A DNA stretch of 64,000 bases, taken from Branchipolynoe longqiensis (lineage: Eukaryota; Annelida; Polychaeta; Phyllodocida; Polynoidae). The position numbers and the translations under genes were made by a program. The notes below the pieces were generated by a model that saw only the letters and a program-made list of their open reading frames with translations, had not been told where the DNA came from and searched no databases. Each line of letters begins with the position of its first letter. Within the stretch, counting starts at the first letter, position 1. The stretch covers positions 42,106,590 to 42,170,589 of the forward strand of contig CM059199.1 in the NCBI GenBank assembly GCA_030323885.1, in the 5' to 3' direction. Shown piece by piece: positions 41,044 through 51,732 of the stretch.

Positions 41044-43218
41044 AGTTGCTATTACCATGCAAACCCAAGTGGAAAGCACAAATTCATATTGGATAAAGGC
41101 GACTATGAGGGCTTGAGACAGGATCTCGACCAAGTTCTACTAAGTGCAGCCCCAAATACAGACACTGTTGAGCAAAATTGGAATGCATTTGAAAAAACCT
41201 TCATGGAAAAATGCAAACAGCACATACCCATGTCATCTGGCAAAATGAATAATGGCAGACCACGGCCAGAATGGATGAATGACCAAGTCAAGCAGAAGAT
41301 CAGCTTGAAACAACAGGCATATGCAGTGAAGAGACAGTCGGGCACAGAAAGTAACAGAATTCGATATGCAAAACTATGTAACCAAGTAAAGTGGGAATGT
41401 AGGAAAGCAAAGAGAGAGCATGAGAAAAACATAGCCAAAAATGCCAAAGAGAACCCAAAAGCCTTCTATAAATATGCTAGGAGTAAACTCAAAGTACATA
41501 TACCAGTTGGAGATTTGAGGCGGGATGATGGGACCATTGCACAAAAGGATATCGACAAAGCTAATACGTTGAACACCAGATTCGCAAGTGTCTTCACACA
41601 AGAAGACCTGTCATATATACCAATGTTTGAGGACCGACTCTTTCGTGCCCCCCTGACCAACATAAATATTGCACCATCCGATCTGAAGAAAAAATTATAC
41701 AATCTTAATGCATCTAAGGCAGCAGGTCCTGACGGAATATACCCACGCATATTGAAGGAGCTACACAATGAGCTTGTTGAACCACTTAGACACATTTTCC
41801 AAAAATCACTAAACCAAAGAAAACTTCCTCACCCATGGAAGGATGGACATGTGGCTCCCATCTTCAAAAAGGGTAACAGAAGTGATCCAGGAAACTATAG
41901 GCCAATCAGTCTAACATCTGTAGTGTGTAGGTTGCTGGAATCAATAATAAGAGATTCTATCATGGCTCATCTTGTCGAAAACAACCTCCTATCAACACAG
42001 CAGCATGGCTTTGTGCAAGGAAGATCTTGTATGACCCAACTACTGGCATGTATGGATGAGTGGACCCGCGTTATTGATGACTTTGGAGATCTGGATGCTA
42101 TTTATCTAGATTTCCAAAAAGCATTCGACACTGTTCCACACCAGCGACTGCTAAAAAAACTGCATGGCTATGGCATAAGAGGAGATGTCCTACACTGGAT
42201 AAAGGATTTTCTGAGCAACAGAAGACAGCGAGTCATTGTAAATGGCAAACCATCAGGATGGTGCTCGGTGAAAAGCGGAATACCTCAGGGCAGCGTGCTT
42301 GGACCAGTCTTATTTGTGATATATATCAATGACTTACCAGAGGTTGTACATTCTATGGTCCAAATGTTTGCTGACGATACCAAAGTATTCCGCCGTATGG
42401 AGAAAGGTAGTGACTCACGGGACTTGCAGAAGGACCTCAACAACATGCAGAAGTGGTCAAGTGATTGGCAGCTGAAGTTTAATGCTTCAAAATGCAAAGT
42501 GATGCACTTAGGGGGCAAAAACAGCAAGCACATCTATGTAATGAACGATGGTGTGAATAATGTTCCGCTCTCCGAAACAATGATAGAAAAGGACTTGGGT
42601 GTCAAGGTGGACAACAAACTGACATTCAGCGACCACATCCAGGAAGCCGCCAACAGAGCTAATGGAATACTGGCTATCATTCGAAGATCGTACACATACC
42701 TAGACGAGGATGTTGTACGCAGACTGTACACATCCCTTGCACGTCCACTTTTGGAATATGGAAATGTTGTGTGGTCACCACTCTACAGGAAGGATGCTGA
42801 GTCAATTGAGAGGATCCAAAGAAGGGCAACGAAGCTTGTACATGGATTCGATGCAATACCCTATGAACAACGTATGCATCATTTGAAGATCCCAAGCATG
42901 TACTACAGACGGGCCCGGGGGGATATGATTGAAGTATTCAAATATCTCCATGGTATCTACAAGACAGGCGGCCCCCTTATCAGAGACTCCAACACCAGGA
43001 CCAGAGGGCACTCCCTGAAGCTGAGGAAGCGGTACTCCAGACTGGACCTGCGACACAACTTTTTCGGCTTTAGGGTGGTTGACCTGTGGAATGACCTGCC
43101 GGAGAGTGTCATAGCAGCGGAGTCGGTGAACTGCTTCAAGTCCCGACTGGATGCATACTGGTCAAGCATTACATATATCTTGGAGCCAGTGACAGTTGCT
43201 ACGATTGACCACATCTGA
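41044..43218 (+). CDS. Non-LTR reverse transcriptase, CR1/Jockey-like
   Basis: About 720 codons without a stop; an upstream ATG at 40942 adds about 34 codons that do not look like LINE protein. The linker region is rich in Lys/Arg (KWECRKAKREHEKN). Motifs, numbered from that ATG: GPDGIYPRILKEL near 275, NYRPISLTSV, QHGFVQGRSC, YLDFQKAFDTVPH with catalytic Asp 390, SGIPQGSVLGPVLF, and FADD at 476-479. YLGVK-like DLGVKVDNKLTFSDH, LEYGNVVWSP and a CR1-style C-terminus (FFGFRVVDLWNDLPESV) follow. The intact frame suggests a young copy. Assignment within the CR1/Jockey group is uncertain. Confidence 0.85.
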   Translation, partial: SCYYHANPSGKHKFILDKGDYEGLRQDLDQVLLSAAPNTDTVEQNWNAFEKTFMEKCKQHIPMSSGKMNNGRPRPEWMNDQVKQKISLKQQAYAVKRQSGTESNRIRYAKLCNQVKWECRKAKREHEKNIAKNAKENPKAFYKYARSKLKVHIPVGDLRRDDGTIAQKDIDKANTLNTRFASVFTQEDLSYIPMFEDRLFRAPLTNINIAPSDLKKKLYNLNASKAAGPDGIYPRILKELHNELVEPLRHIFQKSLNQRKLPHPWKDGHVAPIFKKGNRSDPGNYRPISLTSVVCRLLESIIRDSIMAHLVENNLLSTQQHGFVQGRSCMTQLLACMDEWTRVIDDFGDLDAIYLDFQKAFDTVPHQRLLKKLHGYGIRGDVLHWIKDFLSNRRQRVIVNGKPSGWCSVKSGIPQGSVLGPVLFVIYINDLPEVVHSMVQMFADDTKVFRRMEKGSDSRDLQKDLNNMQKWSSDWQLKFNASKCKVMHLGGKNSKHIYVMNDGVNNVPLSETMIEKDLGVKVDNKLTFSDHIQEAANRANGILAIIRRSYTYLDEDVVRRLYTSLARPLLEYGNVVWSPLYRKDAESIERIQRRATKLVHGFDAIPYEQRMHHLKIPSMYYRRARGDMIEVFKYLHGIYKTGGPLIRDSNTRTRGHSLKLRKRYSRLDLRHNFFGFRVVDLWNDLPESVIAAESVNCFKSRLDAYWSSITYILEPVTVATIDHI

Positions 43219-43304
43219 AGAACTGTCTCCATTTCAATTAATTAAGATCGGCTAACAGGTCCAAGGCCGATTATAGCTGTATCCTATTGATTGATTGATT
43301 GATC
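41044..43304 (+). mobile_element. CR1/Jockey-like LINE, 5'-truncated, with (TGAT)n tail
   Basis: Reverse transcriptase open reading frame followed by an 86-base 3' UTR (AGGTCCAAGGCCGATTATAG) and TATTGATTGATTGATTGATC. The endonuclease domain is missing, as expected for incomplete target-primed insertion. The 5' boundary is estimated from where the translation begins to look like LINE protein. Confidence 0.85.
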
Positions 43305-43310
43305 AAAATG

Positions 43311-43612
43311 GTCATCTCTGTGGTGGAGTGGTTAGAGTGTCTGACTTTTGTTTAGGTCGGACTCCTAATCTGAGGGTGTGAATGTCGGTGGTTCGATTCC
43401 CCATGCCTCCACCTCTGCCAATTTGGATTTCCACCGATGTGTATAACTTACAGCGTCATCAAAGGCCAGTTGCTCTCATACCATATCTGTGTGGTTTGAG
43501 AAGTAAAAAATCCCCTGGGTCGGTAAAAAACAAGGGGAGGACGTTATCTATCGATAAACTGTATAATGGTGAAACCAAGTCTATTCAGACTTTTCCATGA
43601 TAGGCAGTATAA
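43311..43612 (+). mobile_element. SINE-B2 copy
   Basis: Head TGTGGTGGAGTGGTTAGAG and box B GTGGTTCGATTCCCC like SINE-B1, but the 3' end reads TATCGATAAACTGTATAATG and AGTCTATTCAGACTT, the ending shared with the copies at 52.75 and 56.1 kb. It directly follows the LINE tail. Confidence 0.85.
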
Positions 43613-44170
43613 AGCCTAGGTCACACATACCCGGATCAGAGGCCGGACGAGCCCCGGACCGCCATCCGGGGTGGTCCGGGGCGATCTGGGATGATCCGTG
43701 GCTCGTCCGTGGCTCGTCCATGCCGACACCCCCCGATGCGGCCTGATCCGTGGCTCGTCCGGCACCGTCCGGCCTCGGCCCCGGATGTTTTAAAATGTTT
43801 AAAGCATCCGGGGCGGTCCGGGGGATTTTGCGATCCGGGCTCAATCCGGCCTGGTCCGGGGGTGGTCGGGGGGTGGTCCGGGGGTGATCCGGCTATTCCG
43901 GGGGTGGTCCGAGGTGGACCGGGCCTGTCCGGGGGTGGTCCGGGGTCATTTTGAGCCACGGTTTGAATACCCCTGGCCTAGCCACGGACCACTCCCAGAC
44001 AGCCAGGGGTGGTCCGAGGGACGTCCGGGATAGTCCGGGGCAGTCCGGGGGTGGTCCGGCCTCGTCTGGGTTAGTCAGGGGCCGGTCCGGCCCATTCCGG
44101 GCTCGTCCGGGACCATTCTGGGGGCAGTCCGGGGTGGTACGGGGTGGTGCGGGGCGATCCGGGGCGATTT
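43613..44170 (+). mobile_element. GTCACA-border-like element E7 filled with GGTCCGGGG repeats
   Basis: It starts AAGCCTAGGTCACACATACC, like other members of the border family, and the interior is dozens of GGTCCGGGGTGGTCCGGG-type words. No inverted right border is visible. Open frames are repetitive and not protein-coding. Confidence 0.6.
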
Positions 44171-44196
44171 GATTCGACATATGTAATTAACATACT

Positions 44197-44938
44197 GGGG
44201 CCGTATGCACCAATCGGAGTTAAGGCCTTAACCGCGGTTTGACTATCCCCACACGGCTAACTGTGGAAAATCCGTATGCATCAATCGGTGCCAGCGCAAA
44301 CCGCGAACCGTAGCCTAGGCTAAGCTATCCCACCTTCAAATCAGGTTTAACTGCTAGCCGGGGCGGTTAGTGTGCGTGTGTGGCTCTCAATCTATTCAAT
44401 GCTGTCATATTTAACAGAATTACATACGCAATAAGTGAAATCTTATCAGTTTAACCCTAAATGCGAAGCGATATTAACGCTGCTGCCATAGCAGCGGCGA
44501 TATTAATATTTTCGAATCGACGAATGTAATGTAAACAAACCGCCGCCTCCGCAGCGACGTCGATATCCATACTGTCCAACGTCAACTAAATATGGCCGCC
44601 ACCGTCGCCGCCGAATCGGCGGCTATATATTAGCCCAAATCTAGTGAATGCTGTCATATTTAACAGAATTACATACGCCATAAGTGAAATTTAATCAAAT
44701 TAACCCTAAATTCGAAGCAATATTAAAGCCGCCGCCGCATTGGCGGCGTTATTCATATCGTCGACTGGAGGGAATTCCCAAATCTATAAATAAACTCACG
44801 GTCAGCTATCCGCCCAGGCTAAAACATTGGCGCATACCAGTTAATCTTTTTCGCGGACCCCCCACTACCCGCAGCTAGCTGACCGGAGTTAGCGCCTAGC
44901 TCCGGTTAAGGCTAGCACAACTTGGTGCATACGGGCCC
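44197..44938. mobile_element. Composite MITE family L, copy 3
   Basis: Ends GGGGCCGTATGCACCAA and TTGGTGCATACGGGCCC. Arms iterate GGTTAAGGC/TTAACCGCGG. The centre has two tandem core units (ATATTTAACAGAATTACATA). Confidence 0.85.
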
Positions 44939-45259
44939 TGGTGTAGTTATCACACAGAAGTGAATACCAAGGCAATTTAATAGAACATGATACCGCACAA
45001 GCCTATGTTATCACAGATTTTGAAAGCTTTCTAACATTAATTTAGCATGTTTGGACTTCAAATGTCTCGAAATTTAGCCATTTAAAATCATAAATACTTC
45101 AATCTAAAGTGAGGTAGATTATTAAGGAACCAAATATATTTATCTCGGAAATTGACAGAAACTCAAAACTATCGGACAATGCATCTTTACCGCCAACTGC
45201 AAAGAACCCTGCCCCCCAGCCTTCAACGAGTGCGCCCAGGTGACAACTGAATGCAGTGG
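44939..45259. other. No recognisable feature
   Basis: AT-rich flank of MITE L copy 3. Part (AAATGTCTCGAAATTTAGCC ... AGTGAGGTAGATTAT) resembles 11758-11830, so an old repeat may be present. Confidence 0.4.
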
Positions 45260-45309
45260 CGCCATCTAGGGGATACTGTTCAAACTACGACGGCCATCTC
45301 TGCTGTTTC

Positions 45310-45505
45310 CGTGAATGGAGAGGGGAGGAGGAAGGGGCGGAAAGGCAGGAAAGGGAGAGGTGGGAGATGGGAGGGAGGAAATGGAGAGGTGGGAGGGTGG
45401 GAGATGGGAGGGATGGGGGATTGGAAAGGAGGGAAGGAAGGGAAGGAAGGGCAGGGAGGAGATGAAGTGTAGGGGAGATATGAAGGGAAGGGGAGGAGGT
45501 TATCT
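45310..45505 (+). repeat. Purine-rich tract (GGGAGG/GGAAGG)
   Basis: Nearly pure purine on the plus strand for about 190 bases. Three overlapping open frames are compositional. Confidence 0.8.
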
Positions 45506-45751
45506 GTTTTCTGCTTTTTTGTATTTAATAAAAAGAAGAGAACAGTTTTAATTATTCTTCACTGGATGACATGCCTGGAACCAAAGTGTGTCCAAACACA
45601 GTAATTTGTTTCTTTATATTGACAAAGCGGAATTCAATGAAGTGGGCTTGGCTGTAGGGGAAGCTAAGCACTTTGCGCGACTGATTTCCAAATGTGTCCA
45701 AATTGGAGGACACACCGTCAGTAAGTTTATGATACAATACTTGTGTGCAAG

Positions 45752-46105
45752 AACCAGACGGGGTGGCTGAATGAATTGAGCATCCGTCTCCCGTTTTTTT
45801 ATGATCGGGCGATCCGAACCTTCATCGGTTCGAACCCTGGTCTAGTCAAACCAATGACTTTAAAATTGATACTTGTCGCTTCCTAGCCTAGCGCTCGGCA
45901 TTATTAGGATATGGCAAGGACTGGTTGGCTCAGTGTCAGGATAATGTGACTGAGTGGGATATTTGGTGATGGTGCCAGTGGCCTGATTTTCCAGTGGTGC
46001 AGCACTAAAAAATCACTATGAGTACGCACTGTCACAAGTTGCTACCCATCCTGATATGACCTTAGATGTTGATAGGGCATAAAACAACAACAAACAAACA
46101 AAACT
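45752..46105 (+). mobile_element. SINE-A2, full-length
   Basis: Head CCAGACGGGGTGGCTGAATG, doubled box B region (GATCCGAACC and GGTTCGAACCC), core, and tail AAAACAACAACAAACAAAC. Confidence 0.9.
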
Positions 46106-46515
46106 TATGCGCAAACTGTCTGGACATAGATCAGTGTAGATAAGGCTGTACTTAGTTTCCCCTCTCGCCACGAGGTGGCTTCACTTACTAAATAGAGTAG
46201 CTCATGTAGGTACAAATCAGGAATTAAGACAGTCACATGATGTTTGCCGTGTCCACCTCGGTTCTTCATTCCCTTTTAAAAAGAAGGCTAGCGAAAATAT
46301 TTGGCGAGGTCACTACTTTGGGTAGTCCTTTACTCGCAATCTTGACGATGAATATTGTGCTTTGGACATAATAACCCTGATCCTAAAGTAAATTATGTGC
46401 TTGAATTCCCACTCAAGCATCTACTATTCAAGTCTGTGAGATGAAATGCTGGTCAACGACACGTAAATAAGCATTCGGAATGGTTGTCTGTGCCTTCATA
46501 CTTATCTATATATAG
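46106..46515. other. No recognisable feature
   Basis: Mixed DNA between SINEs; no supported gene. Confidence 0.45.
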
Positions 46516-46836
46516 ACCAGACAGGATGTCCAAATGAGTTGACCGTCTGTGTCCTGTTTTCGGAGATCGGAGGATCCGAACCCATGGGTTCCTGTGTTCG
46601 AACCCTTGTCGAGTCAAACCATCACCGTAAAAATTGATACTTGTTGATTCCTAGCCAGGTGCTCGGTTTTATTAGGATAGAGCAAGGACTGGTTGGCCCA
46701 GTGTCAGGATAATGTGATTGAGTGCTAGCGGCCTGGCATCCCAGTGGGACAGCACTATAAAGTCGCTATGAGTATAATTGCATACTGTCACAATTCGGTA
46801 GCCTTCCTTGCTAGGACGTAAAACAACAAACAAACA
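46516..46836 (+). mobile_element. SINE-A2, full-length
   Basis: Head GACCAGACAGGATGTCCAAA, doubled box B (CCGAACCCATGGGTTCC and GTTCGAACCC), a core with a small deletion, tail GCTAGGACGTAAAACAAC. Confidence 0.85.
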
Positions 46837-46866
46837 TACTTATTTATAATGTAAATATGTCTTAAG

Positions 46867-46912
46867 CCAGATGGGATGGGCGAATGAGTTGAGCGTCGGT
46901 CTCCCTGTAAAA
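46867..46912 (+). mobile_element. SINE-A head fragment
   Basis: CCAGATGGGATGGGCGAATG and GAGCGTCGGTCTCCC only. Confidence 0.65.
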
Positions 46913-47045
46913 TTCTCCGATTAAGTATATATTGAATATCGAGATGGCTAAATAAGAAACACTACTCCCTTTATAATGCTCACACTGGGGGAGGGAAGCA
47001 ATGCCCCTTTAAGCACAATCCCTCCCCCTTATCTCACCCAGCCAC

Positions 47046-47345
47046 CGGGTCACCACAGGTCATGTAATCCCGGATAACTAGGTGGTGGCCAGAACTTGGT
47101 GGTAGGGGGCGAGTCCTGAAGGCAGCCAATGGTGAGCTGTGTTAGGGAGTGATCATGCGTGCTAGGAGTGACTGGTGTGCATGGGTGTAAGAGCCAATAA
47201 GAATGTCTATAACATCCACTCTTGCATGTATCTGAAAACATATATATTCTGAATAAAACTAAGCACCCAGAACTATTATCATCTACTCTTCTACTGGTGC
47301 TGGACTCGGATCGTGTGTTGTGTTGTGTATGTATCTCTACTATGG
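47046..47345 (+). repeat. Possible solo LTR
   Basis: AAGAGCCAATAAGAATG, TCTGAATAAAACTAAGCACC and a final TCTCTACTATGGGGTAAGC look like an LTR with polyadenylation signal and an adjacent primer site, but no partner LTR or coding region is present. Weak call. Confidence 0.25.
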
Positions 47346-47633
47346 GGTAAGCTCTAGCATGTAATTGATCTAATACAGATCTGAAAAAGGGGAACTCTGA
47401 ACCATATGCCTTATGCAGGATAGTATGCCTTATGCAGGACATTGGGACCGTTTTGCCTTATTGAGCATTACAGCGAATAATATGAATGAACATAATGAGA
47501 GATAACCATAACCCTCGCATACCACCTAACTGGATCGGCCATCAATAGCATTCAAACGCCCGCATATAAGGCGGGGGCCCGCAACTACCAAGGCACAGGA
47601 TTTCATATCCCATTTTGGTAGACAATGGAATTC
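47346..47633. other. No recognisable feature
   Basis: Contains a short duplication (GCCTTATGCAGGA twice near 47410). Nothing else. Confidence 0.4.
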
Positions 47634-47935
47634 GAACCCACAGGTTCGAACCCTGGTCACATCAATCCAATGACATAACAAATTGATACTTGCTGCTTCA
47701 TAGCCAGGTGCTCTGCGTTATTAGGATAGGGCAAGGACTGGTTGGCTCAGTGTCAGGATAATGTGACTCGGTGGGATATTATGTCATGGTGCTGGTGGCC
47801 TGGTCTTCCAATGCGGCATCACTATAATCTCACCATGAGTGCGCACTGTCACAAGTCAGTACCCGTCTTAATATTACCTTAAATGTTGCCAGGATGTAAA
47901 ACTCCACCAAATAACAACAACTCAAGTCTCACACC
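47634..47935 (+). mobile_element. SINE-A2 copy, head truncated
   Basis: Doubled box B (TCGAACCCACAGGTTCGAAC), core and tail GCCAGGATGTAAAACTCC. Confidence 0.8.
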
Positions 47936-48135
47936 CCTAGTGCAAAGAAAGAAATCTAAGCACAAGGTGTGGACATGTCTACTCATCACGACATAGCCGG
48001 ATAGCCGCACGTGTTTTCGTACTGGTGAATAGGAAGAGGGGGGGGGGGCATAGGCAAACAATTGTCCGCCACTTAGATGGGAAGTACTTGTAGACATATA
48101 TAAATATTACTCGATATATATCGTCTTTGTGATGC

Positions 48136-48367
48136 ATTGAAACCTTAAACGCCCCTGTAAACGCCAATCCAAACATTGTATTAAAATTAACGATTTTCAT
48201 GCGAAAGCAATTTTAATTCTCACTAATTCTATTTTACTAGTGAAGAAACGGAGCAATGAACCAAAGTATAGGAATGTAACAAAAATAACTTTTTGAAGGT
48301 TTGATTCCACTGTTTATCTCAATTCGTGGATTGGCGTTTATGGGGTTTTGCGCCTGAGCTCTTCATA
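48136..48367. mobile_element. MITE family I, copy 2
   Basis: Right end GTTTTGCGCCTGAGCTCTTC and interior (AATTCTCACTAATTC, GGATTGGCGTTTATGGGG) match the copies at 8.25 and 50.4 kb; the left inverted repeat is eroded. Confidence 0.75.
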
Positions 48368-48467
48368 TGGAAATAGATCATGTAAATATTACTCTCATAC
48401 ATACATGTACATTTATATATAATGTCAAGAACCGATTTGCCAGTGTACATTCCTGACAGCATTATAG

Positions 48468-48804
48468 TTTTGTTTGTTTGATGTTGTTTTACACCCTAGC
48501 AACATCTAACATCATATCAGGACGAGTACCAACTTATAACAGTGCGCACTCATGGCGACTGTATGGTCCTGCCCTACTGGGAGACCAGGCTACCAGCACC
48601 ATGACCTGATATCCTACCCAGTCACATTATCCTCAGACTGAGCCAACCATTACTTGCCCTATCCTAATAATGCCGAGGGCCTGGCTATGAAGCGACAAGT
48701 ATACATTTTTTAAGTCATTGGTTTCACTCGACCTGGGTTCGAACACACGATCCCACCAACACGGGATACGGATGCTCTAACTCATTCGGCCATCCCGTCT
48801 GGTT
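48468..48804 (-). mobile_element. SINE-A, full-length
   Basis: Complete minus-strand copy from the TTTGTTTGATGTTGTTTTAC tail to TTCGGCCATCCCGTCTGG head complement. Confidence 0.9.
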
Positions 48805-48814
48805 CAGCATTATA

Positions 48815-49060
48815 GTGCTGCCTCTATAATATACCATACTGTAAGCATCGTGACTCAATATCCCACTTACTCAGTCAGACTATCTTGATGTTGTGCCAAC
48901 CCTGTCTTTCCTCACCGCAATAAGTGTATTGTGAAGCGGAAGCAATGCAGCATCAAATGAATATGCATTTGGCTTGACACAACCATGGACTGATCGATCC
49001 TATAACCCCCCGCATGGGAAGCGAGCACCATGCCATTTAAACTATCCCGTACATTTGGAT
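48815..49060 (-). mobile_element. Very degraded SINE-A-like sequence
   Basis: TATAGTGCTGCC, TCAATATCCCACTTA and GTGCCAACCCTGTC keep the order of a minus-strand SINE-A at low identity. Confidence 0.35.
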
Positions 49061-49264
49061 CCAACCGAGCCTACCGTATGTCTCTGGTACATGTATCTCT
49101 ATAATGGTGCCTATTAGAATACTACGCATTAAAAGAAGCAAATCCCAAACATGACCTACTTGGGTATTAGTGCGTGGTGCAACCACAAGAGGTCGCCACC
49201 TGTAGACCTAACATATATATGTATATAATATGTGTGTTGTAACCCAGTTTGAACCACGACGGCG

Positions 49265-49690
49265 GATATAGGGGGGGGGTGTCTGCGAGGAGGGAGGGGA
49301 AGGGGAGGGGGAAAGAGAGGGAGGGGAAAGGGGAGGGAAAGAGGAGGGGGAAAGGGAGGGGAAAGGGAGGGGTAAGGGGAGGAGGGAAGGGGAGGAGAAA
49401 AGGGGAGAGGAAAGGGAGGGGTAAGGAGAGGAGGAAAGGGGAGGAGGAGGGAGGAGGAAGGGAGGAGAAAGGGGAGAGAACGGGGAGGGCGAGGGGGGAG
49501 TGGGGGGGGAGTGGGGGGTAGGGGAGGAGGGGGAGTGGGGGTAGGGGAGGAGGGGGAGTGGGGGGTAGGGGAGGAGGGAGGAGTAGGGGAGGAGGGGGTA
49601 GTAGGGGAGGAGGGGGGAGGAGGGGGGAGATGGGTGGAAGGGGTGGGTGGGTGGGTGGGTGGGTTGAAGGGGTGGGGAGGGGCTGAAGGA
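49265..49690 (+). repeat. 430-bp polypurine tract (GGGGAGGGGAAAGGGAGG)
   Basis: Almost uninterrupted purines on the plus strand, shifting from GGGAAAG to GGGTAGGGGAGG and GGTGGGTGGGT. Long open frames on both strands follow from composition and are rejected as genes. Confidence 0.9.
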
Positions 49691-50021
49691 GGAGTTGTCG
49701 TGGGAGATCGAGTGTAACCTCGTCCACAGTCGGGTGGGAAGACACCTTCAAGCCACTCCGGTGCAAGTATCGAGGTGACAGAGTGTAAGTACACAAGTAG
49801 GTTACTTATAGTTCCCTAAGTTCTCGACGGATTGTGCATTACTCAGATAGTGCTTGAAATATAGATGTTGGGCAAATATACCATGATCCTATAACTGCTG
49901 TGGTATTAGTAGAACCGGGCATACAATATGCGAATGACAACCTGGACGTGTTGGCAGGCTCATAGTCACGCTTCGATGATTCCGGTACAGAGACACTCTT
50001 CATTTAACTGTCATGGGGCAT

Positions 50022-50362
50022 GATTTTGTTTGTTTGTTTGTTGTTGTTTTACGTCCTAGCAACATCTAAGGTCATATCAGGACAGGTACCGACTTGTGAC
50101 AGTGCACACTCATGGCGACTTTATGTCCCACTGGGAAACCAGGCCGCCGGCACCATGACCTGGTATCCCACTCAGTCACATTATCCTGACACTGAGCACA
50201 CCAGTCCTTGCCCTATCCTAATAATGCCGAGCGCCTGGCTAGGAAGCGACAAGCATCAATTTTAAACTCATTGGTTTGACTCGACCAGGACCTGAACCCA
50301 CGACCCCACGATCTACCAGCACGGGAGACGGACGCCCCAACTCACTCGGCCATCCCGTCTGG
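50022..50362 (-). mobile_element. SINE-A reference copy, full-length
   Basis: About 340 bp. In sense orientation it has a tRNA-derived head (GACGGGATGGCCGAGTGAG), a pol III box B-like region, a GAGTCAAACCAATGAG join, a conserved core (GCGCTCGGCATTATTAGG, GTGTCAGGATAATGTGACTG, GCGCACTGTCACAAGTCGGT-like) and a 3' end CTAGGACGTAAAACAACAAC with (AAAC)n. About 30 full or partial copies occur in this window in both orientations. Such elements depend on LINE machinery. Confidence 0.9.
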
Positions 50363-50405
50363 TCACATGGGGCAGGACTGTGTAGGGTGTATATACATAT
50401 ATATA

Positions 50406-50645
50406 TATGAAAGGTTCAGCTGCAAAACGCTCATAAACGCCGATCCAAAAATTGATTTAAAGTAACATATTTTCACGTGAAGGTAATTTGAATTCTCACT
50501 AATTTCACGTTGCTTGTGATGACATTTTCATTGAGGAATGAACGAAAGAATATTAATGTAAACAATTAACCCTTTCAAGGGTTGATTCCAAAGTTTATCT
50601 CAATATTTGGATTGGCATTTATGGGGTTTTATGCCTGAACTCATA
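50406..50645. mobile_element. MITE family I, copy 3 (240 bp)
   Basis: TATGAAAGGTTCAGCTGC and the right end TTATGCCTGAACTCATA, with the shared interior AATTTGAATTCTCACTAATT. Confidence 0.8.
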
Positions 50646-50689
50646 TCTATATATATTTATATATAAACATATATGTATGTACATGTGGT

Positions 50690-50757
50690 AGCCCCGTCCT
50701 GATATGACCTTAGATGTTGCTAGGATGTAAAACAACAACAAACAACAAACAACAACA
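50690..50757 (+). mobile_element. SINE-A tail fragment
   Basis: CCCGTCCTGATATGACCTTA through GCTAGGATGTAAAACAACAA and an AAC repeat. Confidence 0.8.
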
Positions 50758-51237
50758 TGTGGTAGTATGCACAAACCTCTCAGGCACGGAGTGGTAGGCG
50801 TGGGAAGAGTGGTGACATCAGGGAGCCTAGGTGGTGTAATAGTTAGCACACTGGCCTGGAAAGTGAGATGTGGTTTCGATTCCCACTCTAGGTGCAATAT
50901 CTCCTGTTGTCCATGACCAGGATCCTGGACAAGATATGCCCTGTATGGTTGTAGAACCTATACTGTGTACATACATGTATACGTAAGTGCATTGCCTTTA
51001 TGTATGTAATTGTAAGCATTAAATGACTATTAAAAAGACTTACAATTCCAGGGGGACAAGAATAGGAGTCTGCACTGACCTCTCAGGCAAGGAATGGTAG
51101 GAGTGGGTATTGTGATAACATCATGGAGCCTAGGGGGTGTAATGGTTAGCTCACTGGCCCGGAATGCAAGAGATGTGAGTTCGATTCCTGCTATATGCAA
51201 AATATTTCCCATGTTCATCACCCCAACAACCTATATA
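50758..51237 (+). mobile_element. SINE-C, two tandem copies with shared 5' flank
   Basis: GAGCCTAGGTGGTGTAATAG/TTAGC with GGTTTCGATTCCCACT, and GAGCCTAGGGGGTGTAATGG/TTAGC with GAGTTCGATTCCTGCT, are two tRNA-like heads about 306 bases apart. Both are preceded by ACCTCTCAGGCA and GTGGTGACATCA-type sequence, so the pair arose by tandem duplication. Confidence 0.7.
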
Positions 51238-51241
51238 TTTA

Positions 51242-51568
51242 TACAGCATAACCCTGTTAAACCAAGCTCGGTTAAACCAAACGATCGGTTAATCCAAACT
51301 TTTTTCAAAGGCTACCATTTATCATATAAAAAAGTTGGTTAAACCAATGTTGGTTAATCCAAATTATCGGTTAATCCAAACAAAGTTGTTGGACCCTAGG
51401 CCACTCCGGTATGGATAAACTAAAGTTTCATATGGTTATAAGGTCATCTGATACCCCACTGACTTTTTTATATGATAAATGGTAGTATTTTGCCAGGCCG
51501 CCGAAAAAAAGTTTGGATTAACTGATCGTTTGGTTTAACCGAGCTTGGTTTAACGGGGTTATACTGTA
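51242..51568. mobile_element. Pogo/Tigger-like MITE (327 bp)
   Basis: Long inverted ends: TACAGCATAACCCTGTTAAA and TTTAACGGGGTTATACTGTA, extending through GGTTAAACCAAACGATCGG. Flanking TA is compatible with pogo-type insertion. The centre has a second inverted pair (TTATCATATAAAAAAGT and its complement). Confidence 0.8.
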
Positions 51569-51650
51569 TATACATAAAAAACAATAATCAACGTGTCCAC
51601 ATACATTGATATTACATGTGCAATGCACGCTTACTCAAAAGTCAAAGCCA

Positions 51651-51732
51651 AAGCTTGGTTAAACCAATGATCGGTTAATCCAAACAAATTTCTAGGGTCC
51701 CTACAAGTTTGGTTTAATGGGGTTATACTGTA
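51651..51732. mobile_element. Internally deleted copy of the pogo-like MITE
   Basis: AGCTTGGTTAAACCAATGAT and GGTTTAATGGGGTTATACTG retained, about 80 bases in all. Confidence 0.7.

Noticed and set aside
43581..44180. Open frames on both strands in the GGTCCGGGG array
   Set aside because: Repetitive composition explains them. Peptides are Pro/Gly/Asp repeats that change frame without change in character.
47050..47442. 130-codon minus-strand frame
   Set aside because: It overlaps a possible LTR on the other strand and shows no domain; Ser/Thr/His-rich, random-looking.
49156..49796. Two minus-strand open frames above 200 codons and plus-strand glycine-rich frames
   Set aside because: They are products of the polypurine tract; translations are Pro/Leu/Ser or Gly/Arg/Glu repeats present in every frame.
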